From contig NZ_OZ244657.1 in assembly GCF_965218685.1 (NCBI RefSeq), forward strand, positions 1,984,001-2,048,000: a DNA stretch of 64,000 nt, in the 5' to 3' direction. Made by a program: the position numbers and the translations under genes. This DNA is from Thalassobius sp965218685. GTDB taxonomy: Bacteria; Pseudomonadota; Alphaproteobacteria; Rhodobacterales; Rhodobacteraceae. Positions within the stretch are counted from its first letter, which is position 1. The number at the start of each line of letters is the position of its first letter. This document shows positions 8,711 through 17,482 of the stretch, piece after piece. Below the pieces are notes generated by a model. The model was given only the letters and a program-made list of their open reading frames with translations. It was not told where the DNA came from and did no database searches.

Positions 8711-9469
8711 ATGAAGGTACTAGTACCTGTTAAACGCGTGATTGATTACAACGTTAAGGTTCGTGTTAAGGCGGACGGAAGCGGTGTCGATCTCGCGAAT
8801 GTCAAGATGTCGATGAACCCGTTCGACGAGATTGCCGTTGAAGAGGCGATCCGTCTGAAAGAAGCAGGCAAGGCGGACGAGGTTATCGTCGTCTCGATCG
8901 GCGTGAAACAAGCGCAGGAGACGCTGCGCACTGCCCTGGCCATGGGCGCGGACCGGGCGATCCTGGTTGTTGCGGCTGATGACGTGCACCAGGACATCGA
9001 ACCTCTGGCGGTTGCCAAGATCCTGAAGGGCGTGATCGACGAAGAGCAGCCCGGCCTGGTTCTTGCGGGCAAGCAGGCGATCGACAACGACATGAACGCG
9101 ACCGGCCAGATGCTGGCGGCGCTGACGGGCTGGGGTCAGGCGACCTTTGCCTCTGAGGTGGAGATTGACGGCGATGCGGCCGTTGTGACCCGCGAAGTTG
9201 ACGGCGGTCTTCAGACCATCAAGGTCAAGCTGCCGGCGATCGTGACCGCCGATTTGCGCCTGAACGAGCCGCGCTATGCCTCTTTGCCGAACATCATGAA
9301 GGCCAAGAAGAAGCCGCTGGACGAGAAAACCGCCGCCGATTACGGCGTCGACACCGCCCCGCGTCTGGAAATCGTCAAAACCGCCGAACCGTCGGAACGT
9401 CAAGCTGGCGAGATCGTCGGCTCGGTCGATGACCTGGTGGCCAAACTGAAAGAAAAGGGGGTCGTGTAA
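8711..9469 (+). CDS. etfB: Electron transfer flavoprotein beta subunit
   Basis: A 252-residue ETF beta subunit that accepts electrons from acyl-CoA dehydrogenases together with EtfA and passes them to ETF:ubiquinone oxidoreductase. It begins MKVLVPVKRVIDYNVKVRVK and has the family stretch SMNPFDEIAVEEAIRLKE and the AMP-binding region GKQAIDNDMNATGQ. AGGAG precedes the ATG. Its TAA overlaps the ATG of etfA by one base, showing tight coupling. This could be the housekeeping ETF or one serving the adjacent dehydrogenase. Confidence 0.95.
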   Translation: MKVLVPVKRVIDYNVKVRVKADGSGVDLANVKMSMNPFDEIAVEEAIRLKEAGKADEVIVVSIGVKQAQETLRTALAMGADRAILVVAADDVHQDIEPLAVAKILKGVIDEEQPGLVLAGKQAIDNDMNATGQMLAALTGWGQATFASEVEIDGDAAVVTREVDGGLQTIKVKLPAIVTADLRLNEPRYASLPNIMKAKKKPLDEKTAADYGVDTAPRLEIVKTAEPSERQAGEIVGSVDDLVAKLKEKGVV

Positions 9470-10389
9470 TGGCTGTTCTTCTCCTTGCAGAAATCTCGGG
9501 CGGCGCGCTGGCGCTGGACGCCACCGCCAAGGCGGTTACCGCGGCCAAGGCCCTGGGCGATGTGACCGTCCTGGTTGCCGGCGCTGCAGCGGCTGCCGAT
9601 GAGGCCGCCACCATTGATGGTGTGTCCAAGGTCCTGGTTGCCGATGACGCGGCCTATGCCAACGGCCTGGCCGAGCCTGTGGCCGACCTTCTGGTCAGCC
9701 TGGCAGGCAATTATGAACATATCGTTGCCCCCTCTACGGCATCGGCGAAAAACATCCTGCCGCGCGTCGCGGCGCTGCTGGACGTGATGGTTCTGTCGGA
9801 TGTGACGGCGGTTGTGGACGGGTCGACCTTTGAACGCCCGATCTATGCCGGCAACGCGATGCAGACGGTTAAATCGAACGATTCCAAGAAGGTACTGACG
9901 GTTCGGACCTCGACCTTTGACGCGGCCGGCACCGGTGCTGCGGCCCCGGTCGAGGCGATTGCCGCCGCAGCCAACCCCGGCCTGAGCGAATGGGTCGAGG
10001 ACAAGGTTGCCGAAAGCGACCGGCCCGAACTGACCTCGGCAGGCGTCGTTGTCTCGGGTGGTCGCGGCGTCGGCTCCGAGGAGAACTTCGCCCTGATCGA
10101 GGCCCTGGCTGACAAGCTGGGCGCCGCCGTTGGCGCCAGCCGCGCCGCAGTCGACAGCGGCTTTGCCCCGAACGACTGGCAGGTGGGCCAGACCGGCAAG
10201 GTCGTCGCCCCCGAGCTCTACATCGCCGTGGGCATCTCGGGCGCGATCCAGCACCTGGCCGGCATGAAAGACAGCAAGGTCATCGTCGCCATCAACAAGG
10301 ACGAAGAAGCACCCATCTTCCAGGTCGCAGACTTCGGTCTGGTCGCTGATTTGTTTGATGTGCTGCCCGATTTGACCGCCAAGATTTAA
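9469..10389 (+). CDS. etfA: Electron transfer flavoprotein alpha subunit
   Basis: The 306-residue FAD-binding partner of EtfB. The C-terminal FAD signature is clear: GGRGVGSEENF, then LYIAVGISGAIQHLAGM and VIVAINKDEEAPIF. The N-terminal half is the Ala/Val-rich variable domain. It starts in the etfB stop codon and is followed 10 bp later by the acyl-CoA dehydrogenase gene, the likely electron donor. Confidence 0.95.
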   Translation: MAVLLLAEISGGALALDATAKAVTAAKALGDVTVLVAGAAAAADEAATIDGVSKVLVADDAAYANGLAEPVADLLVSLAGNYEHIVAPSTASAKNILPRVAALLDVMVLSDVTAVVDGSTFERPIYAGNAMQTVKSNDSKKVLTVRTSTFDAAGTGAAAPVEAIAAAANPGLSEWVEDKVAESDRPELTSAGVVVSGGRGVGSEENFALIEALADKLGAAVGASRAAVDSGFAPNDWQVGQTGKVVAPELYIAVGISGAIQHLAGMKDSKVIVAINKDEEAPIFQVADFGLVADLFDVLPDLTAKI

Positions 10390-10399
10390 GGAGACCCGG

Positions 10400-12181
10400 A
10401 TGACTTATTCTGCTCCGTTGGAGGACATGTTGTTCGTGCTTCAGGACCTGTGCGGCCTGGAGGACATCGCCCAATTGCCCGGACTTGAGGAAGCCGAACC
10501 TGACATGGTTGCGGCAATCCTTGAGGAGGCTGGCAAATTTGCTGGTCAGGTTTTGGCGCCGCTGAATGCCTCGGGCGATCAGCAAGGGCTGGGGTTCGAG
10601 GGCGGCAACGTCACGACGCCCGAAGGCTGGCAAGACGCCTATACCCAGATTGTCGAGATGGGCTGGAACAGCCCAACCGCCGATCCCGAACATGGCGGCA
10701 TGGGACTGCCGCAAGCGGTAAACGCTTGTATTCAAGAGATGTTTCAGGGCGCCAACATGTCCTTCCAGCTGTGTCCGATGCTGACTCAGGGCGCGATTGA
10801 GGCGATAGAAGGCTATGCCAGTGAAGAGCTGCAACAGGCCTATTTGCCCAATCTGGTCACCGGTGCCTGGACGGGCACCATGAACCTGACCGAACCGCAG
10901 GCGGGCTCGGATCTGGCGGCGATCCGGTCCAAGGCGGAACCGCAGGGCGATCACTATCTGGTGTCGGGTCAGAAGATTTTCATCACCTATGGCGAGCATG
11001 ACATGGCCGAGAATATCGTCCATCTGGTGCTGGCCCGTCTGCCCGATGCGCCCGAGGGCGTGAAAGGCATTTCCCTGTTCATCGTGCCGAAATTCATGGT
11101 GAACGCGGATGGGTCCTTGGGCGCGCGCAACGATGTGCGCTGCGTGTCACTCGAGCACAAGCTGGGCATCCACGCCAGCCCAACCTGCACGCTGGCCTTT
11201 GGCGATAACGGCGGGGCCGTCGGATATCTGGTGGGCGAGGCGAACAAGGGCCTGCAGTATATGTTCGCGATGATGAACAACGCGCGTCTGAACGTCGGCC
11301 TGCAGGGCATCGGTGTGGCCGAGCACGCCTCCCAGCAGGCTGCGGCCTTTGCGATGGAGCGTAAACAGGGCGGGACACCTCAGGGTGCCGAAGCCACCAT
11401 CATGGGCCATCCTGATATTCGCCGGATGCTGGGCCTGATGAAATCCCGGACCGAGGCCGCGCGTGTGCTGGCTTACCGTGCGGCGGCCTCGTTGGATCAT
11501 GCGCACCGCTCGCCCGACGCCGAGGCGCGGGCCTTTCACCAGCGCAGGGTGGATCTGCTGATCCCTATCGCCAAGGGCTGGTCGACCGAGTTGGGGGTCT
11601 CGTCGGCGTCCTTAGGCGTTCAGGTGCATGGCGGCATGGGCTTTGTCGAGGAAACCGGCGCCGCCCAGCATCTGCGCGATGCGCGGATCACCACGATCTA
11701 CGAAGGCACCACCGGCATTCAGGCGCTGGACCTTGTGGGCCGCAAAATCCAGCGCGACGGAGGCGCGGCCGCCAAAGAACTGCTGGCCGAAATGCGTCAA
11801 ACGGCAGAAACCCTGGGCGCGCAACGCTCGGATGAGGCGGATTGGGCAATGCTGTGCGCGGCGGTCATGGATGCGGCCGACACTGTCCAGAGGCTGACGG
11901 ATTGGGTGGTCGCGCAAAACGGTGCCGAACCGCTGGCCGCGGCCGCAAACGTGCTGGAATGCTTCGGCATCTGTCTGGGCGCGTGGGCGATGGGGGATGC
12001 CGCGATCGCCGCTGCCGCCCGTCTGGATCAGGGCAAGACGCCCGATCATGCACGCTCGAAGCTGAAAATCACGCGGTTCTATATGCAGAACGTCCTGCCG
12101 AAGGCCGCCGCGCTTTGTGTGACGGTGACCTCGGGAGCGGGGTCGGTGTTGGAGCTGACAGCCGCTGACTTCGGCGTCTAA
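10400..12181 (+). CDS. Acyl-CoA dehydrogenase, long DmdC-like type
   Basis: A 593-residue FAD enzyme, about 200 residues longer than ordinary acyl-CoA dehydrogenases because it carries the extra C-terminal domain typical of DmdC and related enzymes. It has the N-terminal helical domain, FAD-binding LTEPQAGSDLAAIRSKA, and the YEGTTGIQALDL motif in which Glu435 is the expected catalytic base. AAGGAG precedes the ATG. It should oxidise the acyl-CoA made by the upstream ligase and hand electrons to the adjacent ETF. DmdC (methylmercaptopropionyl-CoA) is one possible function, but paralogues of this type use other short or medium acyl-CoAs; the flanking genes do not include the expected DmdD. Confidence 0.88.
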   Translation: MTYSAPLEDMLFVLQDLCGLEDIAQLPGLEEAEPDMVAAILEEAGKFAGQVLAPLNASGDQQGLGFEGGNVTTPEGWQDAYTQIVEMGWNSPTADPEHGGMGLPQAVNACIQEMFQGANMSFQLCPMLTQGAIEAIEGYASEELQQAYLPNLVTGAWTGTMNLTEPQAGSDLAAIRSKAEPQGDHYLVSGQKIFITYGEHDMAENIVHLVLARLPDAPEGVKGISLFIVPKFMVNADGSLGARNDVRCVSLEHKLGIHASPTCTLAFGDNGGAVGYLVGEANKGLQYMFAMMNNARLNVGLQGIGVAEHASQQAAAFAMERKQGGTPQGAEATIMGHPDIRRMLGLMKSRTEAARVLAYRAAASLDHAHRSPDAEARAFHQRRVDLLIPIAKGWSTELGVSSASLGVQVHGGMGFVEETGAAQHLRDARITTIYEGTTGIQALDLVGRKIQRDGGAAAKELLAEMRQTAETLGAQRSDEADWAMLCAAVMDAADTVQRLTDWVVAQNGAEPLAAAANVLECFGICLGAWAMGDAAIAAAARLDQGKTPDHARSKLKITRFYMQNVLPKAAALCVTVTSGAGSVLELTAADFGV

Positions 12182-12208
12182 GCCCCTGTTCTTATAAGGA
12201 TTGACCCA

Positions 12209-12655
12209 ATGAATGAACTCAACGGATATGACATCGAGGACTTGCAGGTTGGCATGACCGCAAGTTTTTCCAAGACCATCACCGAGGCCGATATCATCCT
12301 GTTCGCGGGTGCCTCGGGCGACAACAACGCCATCCACATCAACGAGGAGTTCGCAAGAACCACGCCCTTCAAGGGGCGGATCGCGCACGGGTTCTTGACG
12401 GCCAGTACGATCTCGGCTGCGATCGCCAACCATCTGCCGGGGCCGGGTTCGGTCTATATGTCCCAACAGATGCGCTTTGTCGGACCGGTGCGGCCGGGGG
12501 ACACGGTTCAGGCCAAGGTCCGCGTCAAAGAAGTGGACACGGGCAAAAGCCGCGTATTGCTTGAGACGATCTGCTCGGTTGATGGGGCAAACGTGGTCGA
12601 GGGTGAAGCGCTGATCCGCACGACCTCAAGGGCGCGACGGGCGGCGGTGAATTGA
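12209..12655 (+). CDS. MaoC-type (R)-specific enoyl-CoA hydratase
   Basis: A 148-residue hot-dog-fold hydratase. The catalytic Asp/His motif appears as ASGDNNAIHI (Asp38, His43) and the second conserved region as RIAHGFLTASTIS. It ends the plus-strand cassette, 27 bp after the dehydrogenase, and would hydrate the enoyl-CoA product to a 3-hydroxyacyl-CoA. No thiolase or hydroxyacyl-CoA dehydrogenase follows, so the pathway must finish elsewhere. Confidence 0.88.
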   Translation: MNELNGYDIEDLQVGMTASFSKTITEADIILFAGASGDNNAIHINEEFARTTPFKGRIAHGFLTASTISAAIANHLPGPGSVYMSQQMRFVGPVRPGDTVQAKVRVKEVDTGKSRVLLETICSVDGANVVEGEALIRTTSRARRAAVN

Positions 12656-12743
12656 CCGCCCAACGCGCGGCAGGCTGAAATCTGGGGCCCGGCGCGCGCG
12701 CACTCTCTTGACAGTGAGCGCGCAGAGGGCCAAGCCTCGGTCC

Positions 12744-14192
12744 ATGTTTGACCTAAGACCCGTTGGATATGTTATCGGCCTGTTGGTCGTTGGCCTGAGC
12801 CTGACCATGATCCCGCCGATGCTTGTAGATCTGGTTCAGGGGCAGGGCCATTGGTTCGCTTTTCTGGAAAGCGCGCTGATCACCTTTGCGACGGGCCTGC
12901 TGCTTGCCATGGCCTGCCAAAATGGCCTGAGTGATCGGCTGAGCATCCAGCAAACCTTTTTGCTGACCACGGGCGTGTGGGTGGCGCTGCCGCTGTTCGG
13001 TGCGATCCCGTTTGTTTTGGGCGCAACGGACGCCAGTTTCACCGATGCCTTCTTCGAGGCCATGTCCGGGATGACCACCACCGGCTCGACGGTGTTTTCC
13101 GGCCTGGATGACCTGCCGCGCGGGCTGCTGTTGTGGCGGGGGATTCTGCAATGGCTGGGCGGTATCGGCATCATCGTCGTGGCCATGGTGTTTCTGCCCG
13201 AGCTACGGGTCGGAGGTATGCAGATCTTTAAGTCTGAAGCCTTTGATACAATGGGGAAAATCCTGCCCCGCGCAACCGAGATCGCGACGCAGATTTCGGT
13301 GATCTATGTGGCGATGACGCTGGCGTGCCTGATCTGTTACATGGTGCTGGGGATGCAGCCCTTTGATGCGATCGTGCATGCGCTGACGACGATCTCGACC
13401 GGCGGGTTTTCCACGCGGGATGCCTCGTTCGGGGCCTTTTCCGGCCCGCTTGAATACGTCGCCTCGGTGTTCATGATCCTGGCTGCGTTGCCGTTTGTGC
13501 GTTATGTGCAGATGGTGAACGGCAACCAGAAAGCGCTGCTGAAGGATCCGCAGGTGCGTGGTTTCCTGATGACAATCTCACTGCTGGTCATGGTGACCTA
13601 TTTCGTGTTGACCACGATTTTTCCGCATCATTGGGAACAGGCCTTCCGCGAGGCTTTGTTCAACATCACCTCGATCATCTCGGGGACAGGTTACGCCAGT
13701 GTGGACTATATGAACTGGGGTAATTTCCTGATCTCGATCTTCTTTTTCATCGGGCTGATCGGGGGCTGCGCGGGCTCGACCGCGTGTTCGATCAAGATTT
13801 TCCGGTACCAGATCCTGTTTGCCTCGATCCGGGCGCAGCTGCACAAGACGCAATCGCCAAACGGAGTTTTCACGCCGCGCTATGGGGGACGCAAGATCGA
13901 TGACGATGTGCTGAACTCGGTCATGTCGTTCTTCATGTTCTTCATCGTGACGCTGGGGGTTCTGGCGGTGCTTCTGGCGCTGACAGGGCTGGATTTCATC
14001 ACCGCAGTGTCGGGGGCGGCGACGGCGGTGGCCAATATTGGGCCGGGACTGGGGGATCAGATCGGGCCGTCTGGGAATTTCTCGGGGCTGAATGACCCGG
14101 CCAAGTGGCTGCTTATCGCCGGGATGCTGATCGGCCGGCTTGAGCTGCTGGCTGTCTATGCCATCCTGACCGTCAGTTTCTGGCGGGCGTAA
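12744..14192 (+). CDS. trkH: Trk-type potassium uptake permease
   Basis: A 482-residue inner-membrane K+ translocating subunit. It has the four membrane-pore-membrane units of the family, with pore motifs such as SGMTTTGSTV, TTISTGGFST, SIISGTGYAS and AVANIGPGLG. I start at ATG 12744 (MFDLRPVGYV) because this gives the normal TrkH length; an in-frame TTG at 12708 would add 12 charged residues. The cytoplasmic partner TrkA is not nearby. Confidence 0.92.
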   Translation: MFDLRPVGYVIGLLVVGLSLTMIPPMLVDLVQGQGHWFAFLESALITFATGLLLAMACQNGLSDRLSIQQTFLLTTGVWVALPLFGAIPFVLGATDASFTDAFFEAMSGMTTTGSTVFSGLDDLPRGLLLWRGILQWLGGIGIIVVAMVFLPELRVGGMQIFKSEAFDTMGKILPRATEIATQISVIYVAMTLACLICYMVLGMQPFDAIVHALTTISTGGFSTRDASFGAFSGPLEYVASVFMILAALPFVRYVQMVNGNQKALLKDPQVRGFLMTISLLVMVTYFVLTTIFPHHWEQAFREALFNITSIISGTGYASVDYMNWGNFLISIFFFIGLIGGCAGSTACSIKIFRYQILFASIRAQLHKTQSPNGVFTPRYGGRKIDDDVLNSVMSFFMFFIVTLGVLAVLLALTGLDFITAVSGAATAVANIGPGLGDQIGPSGNFSGLNDPAKWLLIAGMLIGRLELLAVYAILTVSFWRA

Positions 14193-14272
14193 AAAATCAT
14201 GATGCGACAATTTGCATGGTTGATTTTTTGATTGCAGGGTTTTTTTGAGATCAAGAATCAGGTAAAAGAAAA

Positions 14273-14300
14273 ACCGCAGGGTGCGTATGCGCCCTGCGGT
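14273..14300 (-). terminator. Hairpin terminator, minus orientation
   Basis: A 9-bp stem (ACCGCAGGG / CCCTGCGGT) with a 10-base loop. On the minus strand it is followed by TTTTTCTTTT, so it would stop transcription coming from the right, between trkH and the small HTH gene. Confidence 0.6.
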
Positions 14301-14406
14301 TAAACTTAACCTACCAATGACTGGTAGCCTAGAAAGCAAAAATTTTGTCTCATAGCATGGGGCAATAGTCAAGGTCTCAGTCATTGCGCCATTCGAAAGG
14401 ATAACG

Positions 14407-14586
14407 ATGGCAAAATTAAAATCGGCAGACGCCCCTAAAGTTTGGTTGATGCACTGGGACGGTCTTTACCAGCATCAAATCGCTGCGTGCTTTGGTGTTA
14501 ATCAAGGTAGGATTAGCGATATCCTAAACAATAAAACTCATCAGGGCAGTTGTGAAATTGCGCAGAGGCTGAAGAGACAGAAATAG
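14407..14586 (+). CDS. Small helix-turn-helix protein, 59 residues
   Basis: A 59-residue ORF preceded by AAAGGA 6 bases before its ATG. It begins MAKLKSADAPKVW and contains QIAACFGVNQGRISDIL, a convincing helix-turn-helix with the turn at GVNQG, followed by a basic tail (RLKRQK). The DNA is clearly richer in A+T than its neighbours. A terminator follows directly and a minus-strand terminator lies upstream, so it forms an isolated unit. It could bind DNA as a dimer; an inverted repeat (CTACCA/TGGTAG) upstream near 14311-14327 is a possible operator. No closer family is recognised. Confidence 0.7.
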   Translation: MAKLKSADAPKVWLMHWDGLYQHQIAACFGVNQGRISDILNNKTHQGSCEIAQRLKRQK

Positions 14587-14593
14587 AAAGTTG

Positions 14594-14623
14594 AAAGGGC
14601 GGCATTGGCCGCCCTTTTGTTTT
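14594..14623 (+). terminator. Terminator of the small HTH gene
   Basis: A 9-bp stem (AAAGGGCGG / CCGCCCTTT) with a 6-base loop followed by a T-rich tail (TTTTGTTTTT) at the end of the small HTH gene. It lies between convergent genes and may also serve the minus-strand gene. Confidence 0.8.
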
Positions 14624-14639
14624 TAAATTTGCTCAAGTT

Positions 14640-16361
14640 TTACTGCCAGCAGCTGACCAGAACGGTCATGCCCATGGCGTGGCCGGTCAGGTCCTCGGCG
14701 GGCATCGAGGTGATCATGTCGGTTTGGGCGGCGCTTAGCCCCAGATCGCTCAGCACACGCTGAATTTCGCTGCCATCAAGGGCAAAGCTGACGTCCTTGG
14801 GCAATTGCTTGCCGCTTGCGGCGGTGGGCAGCAGCATCCCCAGAACCTCGCCTCCGGTGTCAAACACGGGGCCACCCGCGTCGCCGGGCAGGGCGGTCAG
14901 GGTCAGACGATCCAGCGTTTCCTCACCCGCAAGGCCGCGCAGGTCAGCCAAGGTGCCATAGGTCAGAGTGGGGGCGTCCAGCAGCCCTCCAAACGAAAAG
15001 CCCGAGACGGCGATTTCCGACTGCAAACGCGGCACGGCGGTCTGGAAACGGGCCACATTGGCAGGGGCTTGGCGTTCTGTGGGGCGCAGCACGGCCAGGT
15101 TGCCGTCGGTGCCCAGAACCGTAGCCTCAAGCCCGTCGTCGATGGTGACGCGGGTGCATTGCGCCACCACGTCGGCGGTGGTCACTACAGTGCCCTGATC
15201 ATCCACGAAAAAGCCCGATCGCGACACGGCGGGTTTGCGAATTTCCAACCCCGAGATCAGATCAACGCGTTGATCCATGTTGCTGCCGGCGGCAGGGTCC
15301 AGAACACCGTCGGTGCGGGCAAAGCTGCCCTGCATCTCGCCCAGAAGACGCGTCCGGCGTTCTTCGTCACCAGTGGGCCAGATCAGGGTGAAACCCTTGA
15401 TCTCGCCGTCTTTCAACGTGGCCTGGGTGTGCGAGATGAAATCAGCGCCTTCACCAACCAGCATGAACGAGTTCTTGTCCAGCTTGCGCGGGCCGTTCAG
15501 GGGGACAATCTCCAGCGTTTGCATGATGTCATACAGGCCGTACAACGTACCGCGATCCCCGGTCTGCGAGATCAGCAGCACCTTAGCACCGGGAACGGTG
15601 CCGGTGGGGGCGTAATGCGCATAGGGGGCCTCGTATTTTTCGAACGAGACAGCGCCCAGTGGCAATTTCATGTCGATCCCGGTGCGCCCTTCGGACACCA
15701 GTTTCAGATCCAGACCCTTGAGAATGGCGTTGTATTGCGCCAGCAGTTCCGCACGCTGGCGGGTGGTCAGAACTCCGGTGGGCTCATAGCCGTTGTCGGT
15801 CTGCCATGCCGCCATCGAGGCGCGGGTGCCACGACCAAAGGCGCCGTCGATGGCCGAGTTGTAGTACCCGGCCCATTGCAGCAGGCGCTGCAGATTTTGC
15901 TTTTCGTCGCGGCTTAGCTGGTTTTCGCTGGCGCGGGCCTCGCGTGGGGTTTCGTCAGCTTGGCGGATTTCGGGTTCGGGGGCGGGCTCAGGCTGGGGCT
16001 GGGGTTCGGTCGAGGCGGCGGGCTGGGCCGGCGTGTCGCCAACCGGCCAGAACCGCGAGCCGAAGTTATCTGAAAAAGCGATGAAGCTGTCACGCGGGAT
16101 GGTGCCTTCGGCGCGGTAAACACGCAGCACCTGTTCAGCGTCGCGGCGCGAATAGGGCCCCAGGGCGATGGCATACCAGCCGCCGCGCATGGCGAATCCG
16201 TACACGTCCTGAAGTTCAGCCGAGAAGGCCCGGGCGCTTTGCGTGGCCTCGCTTAGGGTGGGTTGGGCCTCGATCTGCACCCAGACAGAATTGTCCTGCG
16301 CATAAAGGCTGCGCGTCGCCAGCAGCACGAAAAGGAAGGCGGCGGTCACTAATCTCAACAT
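14640..16361 (-). CDS. Secreted peptidoglycan-binding protein with a catalytically dead trypsin-like domain
   Basis: A 573-residue exported protein. It has a signal peptide (1-21, ending LYAQ), an N-terminal SPOR-like segment (about 25-105), a Pro/Glu/Gln linker (110-135), a PG_binding_1 domain (about 150-210; IDGAFGRGTRASMAAWQ), an unassigned middle domain, and a trypsin-fold domain (about 380-535). The three catalytic positions are all changed: His to Asp397 (TTADVV), Asp to Asn421 (GNLAVLR) and Ser to Ala495 (GDAGGPV), while the fold motifs around them are kept. It is therefore probably a binding or scaffold protein in the cell wall, not a protease. It is monocistronic. Confidence 0.8.
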   Translation of the reverse strand: MLRLVTAAFLFVLLATRSLYAQDNSVWVQIEAQPTLSEATQSARAFSAELQDVYGFAMRGGWYAIALGPYSRRDAEQVLRVYRAEGTIPRDSFIAFSDNFGSRFWPVGDTPAQPAASTEPQPQPEPAPEPEIRQADETPREARASENQLSRDEKQNLQRLLQWAGYYNSAIDGAFGRGTRASMAAWQTDNGYEPTGVLTTRQRAELLAQYNAILKGLDLKLVSEGRTGIDMKLPLGAVSFEKYEAPYAHYAPTGTVPGAKVLLISQTGDRGTLYGLYDIMQTLEIVPLNGPRKLDKNSFMLVGEGADFISHTQATLKDGEIKGFTLIWPTGDEERRTRLLGEMQGSFARTDGVLDPAAGSNMDQRVDLISGLEIRKPAVSRSGFFVDDQGTVVTTADVVAQCTRVTIDDGLEATVLGTDGNLAVLRPTERQAPANVARFQTAVPRLQSEIAVSGFSFGGLLDAPTLTYGTLADLRGLAGEETLDRLTLTALPGDAGGPVFDTGGEVLGMLLPTAASGKQLPKDVSFALDGSEIQRVLSDLGLSAAQTDMITSMPAEDLTGHAMGMTVLVSCWQ

Positions 16362-16458
16362 AATTTCAAATGGTCCTTGCCCTGTTTTAGTCGTCGTCTT
16401 TGATCCGGTTTTAGCAAATCAAGCGCTTCTTGCATCCAAATAATGCAGGTTCGCGCAA

Positions 16459-16487
16459 TTGACCCCGCTTGCCGGGGACCGTAGGTA
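16459..16487 (+). promoter_or_regulatory. Candidate sigma-70 promoter for the glyQ operon
   Basis: TTGACC and TAGGTA are separated by 17 bases, 63 bases before the glyQ start codon. The -35 is a good match and the -10 a weak one. Confidence 0.3.
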
Positions 16488-16549
16488 GGGCTGGAAATTT
16501 TCTTTGCCCCCTTTTGGGGCGATAGGGCACGAATGTCAGGGCAGAACTG

Positions 16550-17482
16550 ATGGCAGACACGACCAGCAAACCGCGCAGCTTTCAAGAGATCATCCTGAGG
16601 CTTCAGAATTACTGGGCAGAAAAGGGCTGCGCTGTGATGCAACCCTATGACATGGAGGTCGGTGCTGGCACGTTCCACCCGGCCACCACGTTGCGGTCCT
16701 TGGGATCGGTTCCGTGGGCGGCGGCCTATGTGCAGCCCTCGCGCCGGCCCACCGATGGGCGCTATGGCGAGAACCCGAACCGCTTGCAGCACTATTATCA
16801 GTATCAGGTGCTGATCAAACCCAGCCCGCCGGATCTGCAAGAGCTGTATCTGGGCAGCCTGCAGGCCATCGGCATCGACATGGATCTGCATGACATCCGT
16901 TTCGTCGAGGATGACTGGGAATCGCCCACCCTGGGCGCCTGGGGTCTGGGCTGGGAGGTCTGGTGCGACGGGATGGAAGTCTCTCAGTTCACATATTTCC
17001 AGCAGGTCGGGGGGCATGACTGCCATCCCGTTTCAGGCGAGCTGACATACGGGCTGGAGCGTCTGGCCATGTATGTGCTGGGCGTCGATCACGTGATGGA
17101 CATGCCCTTCAACACGCCCGATGCACCGATCGCGCTGAAATACGGCGATGTGTTCCGCCAGACTGAACAGGAATACAGCCGCTGGAACTTTGACGTGGCC
17201 AATACCGACATGCTGCTGAAGCATTTCGAAGAGGCCGAGCAGGAATGCGAAGACATTCTTGCGCAAGAACACGAGGACCCCAAGACCGGCAAGCGTATCA
17301 TCATGGCGCATCCGGCTTATGATCAATGCATCAAGGCCTCGCATCTGTTCAACCTGCTGGACGCGCGCGGCGTGATCTCTGTCACCGAACGTCAGGCCTA
17401 TATTGGACGCGTCCGGGCACTGGCCAAGAAATGCGCCGACGCCTTTGTGCAAACCGAGGCCGGGGGCTGGGCAGCCGAATGA
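16550..17482 (+). CDS. glyQ: Glycyl-tRNA synthetase alpha subunit
   Basis: The 310-residue catalytic subunit of the bacterial alpha2beta2 glycyl-tRNA synthetase. It begins with the family's FQEIILRLQNYWAEKGCAV and continues with MEVGAGTFHPATTLR, and YGLERLAMYVLGV is the class II motif 3. The length is normal. It overlaps the next small gene by 4 bp (ATGA), and glyS follows, so all three are one operon. Confidence 0.97.
   Translation: MADTTSKPRSFQEIILRLQNYWAEKGCAVMQPYDMEVGAGTFHPATTLRSLGSVPWAAAYVQPSRRPTDGRYGENPNRLQHYYQYQVLIKPSPPDLQELYLGSLQAIGIDMDLHDIRFVEDDWESPTLGAWGLGWEVWCDGMEVSQFTYFQQVGGHDCHPVSGELTYGLERLAMYVLGVDHVMDMPFNTPDAPIALKYGDVFRQTEQEYSRWNFDVANTDMLLKHFEEAEQECEDILAQEHEDPKTGKRIIMAHPAYDQCIKASHLFNLLDARGVISVTERQAYIGRVRALAKKCADAFVQTEAGGWAAE

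Noticed and set aside
10400..12181. Assignment of the dehydrogenase as DmdC and the ligase as DmdB
   Set aside because: The fold type, length and Glu435 fit, but dmdA and dmdD are missing from the neighbourhood and such enzymes have many paralogues with other substrates. Kept as DmdC-like only.
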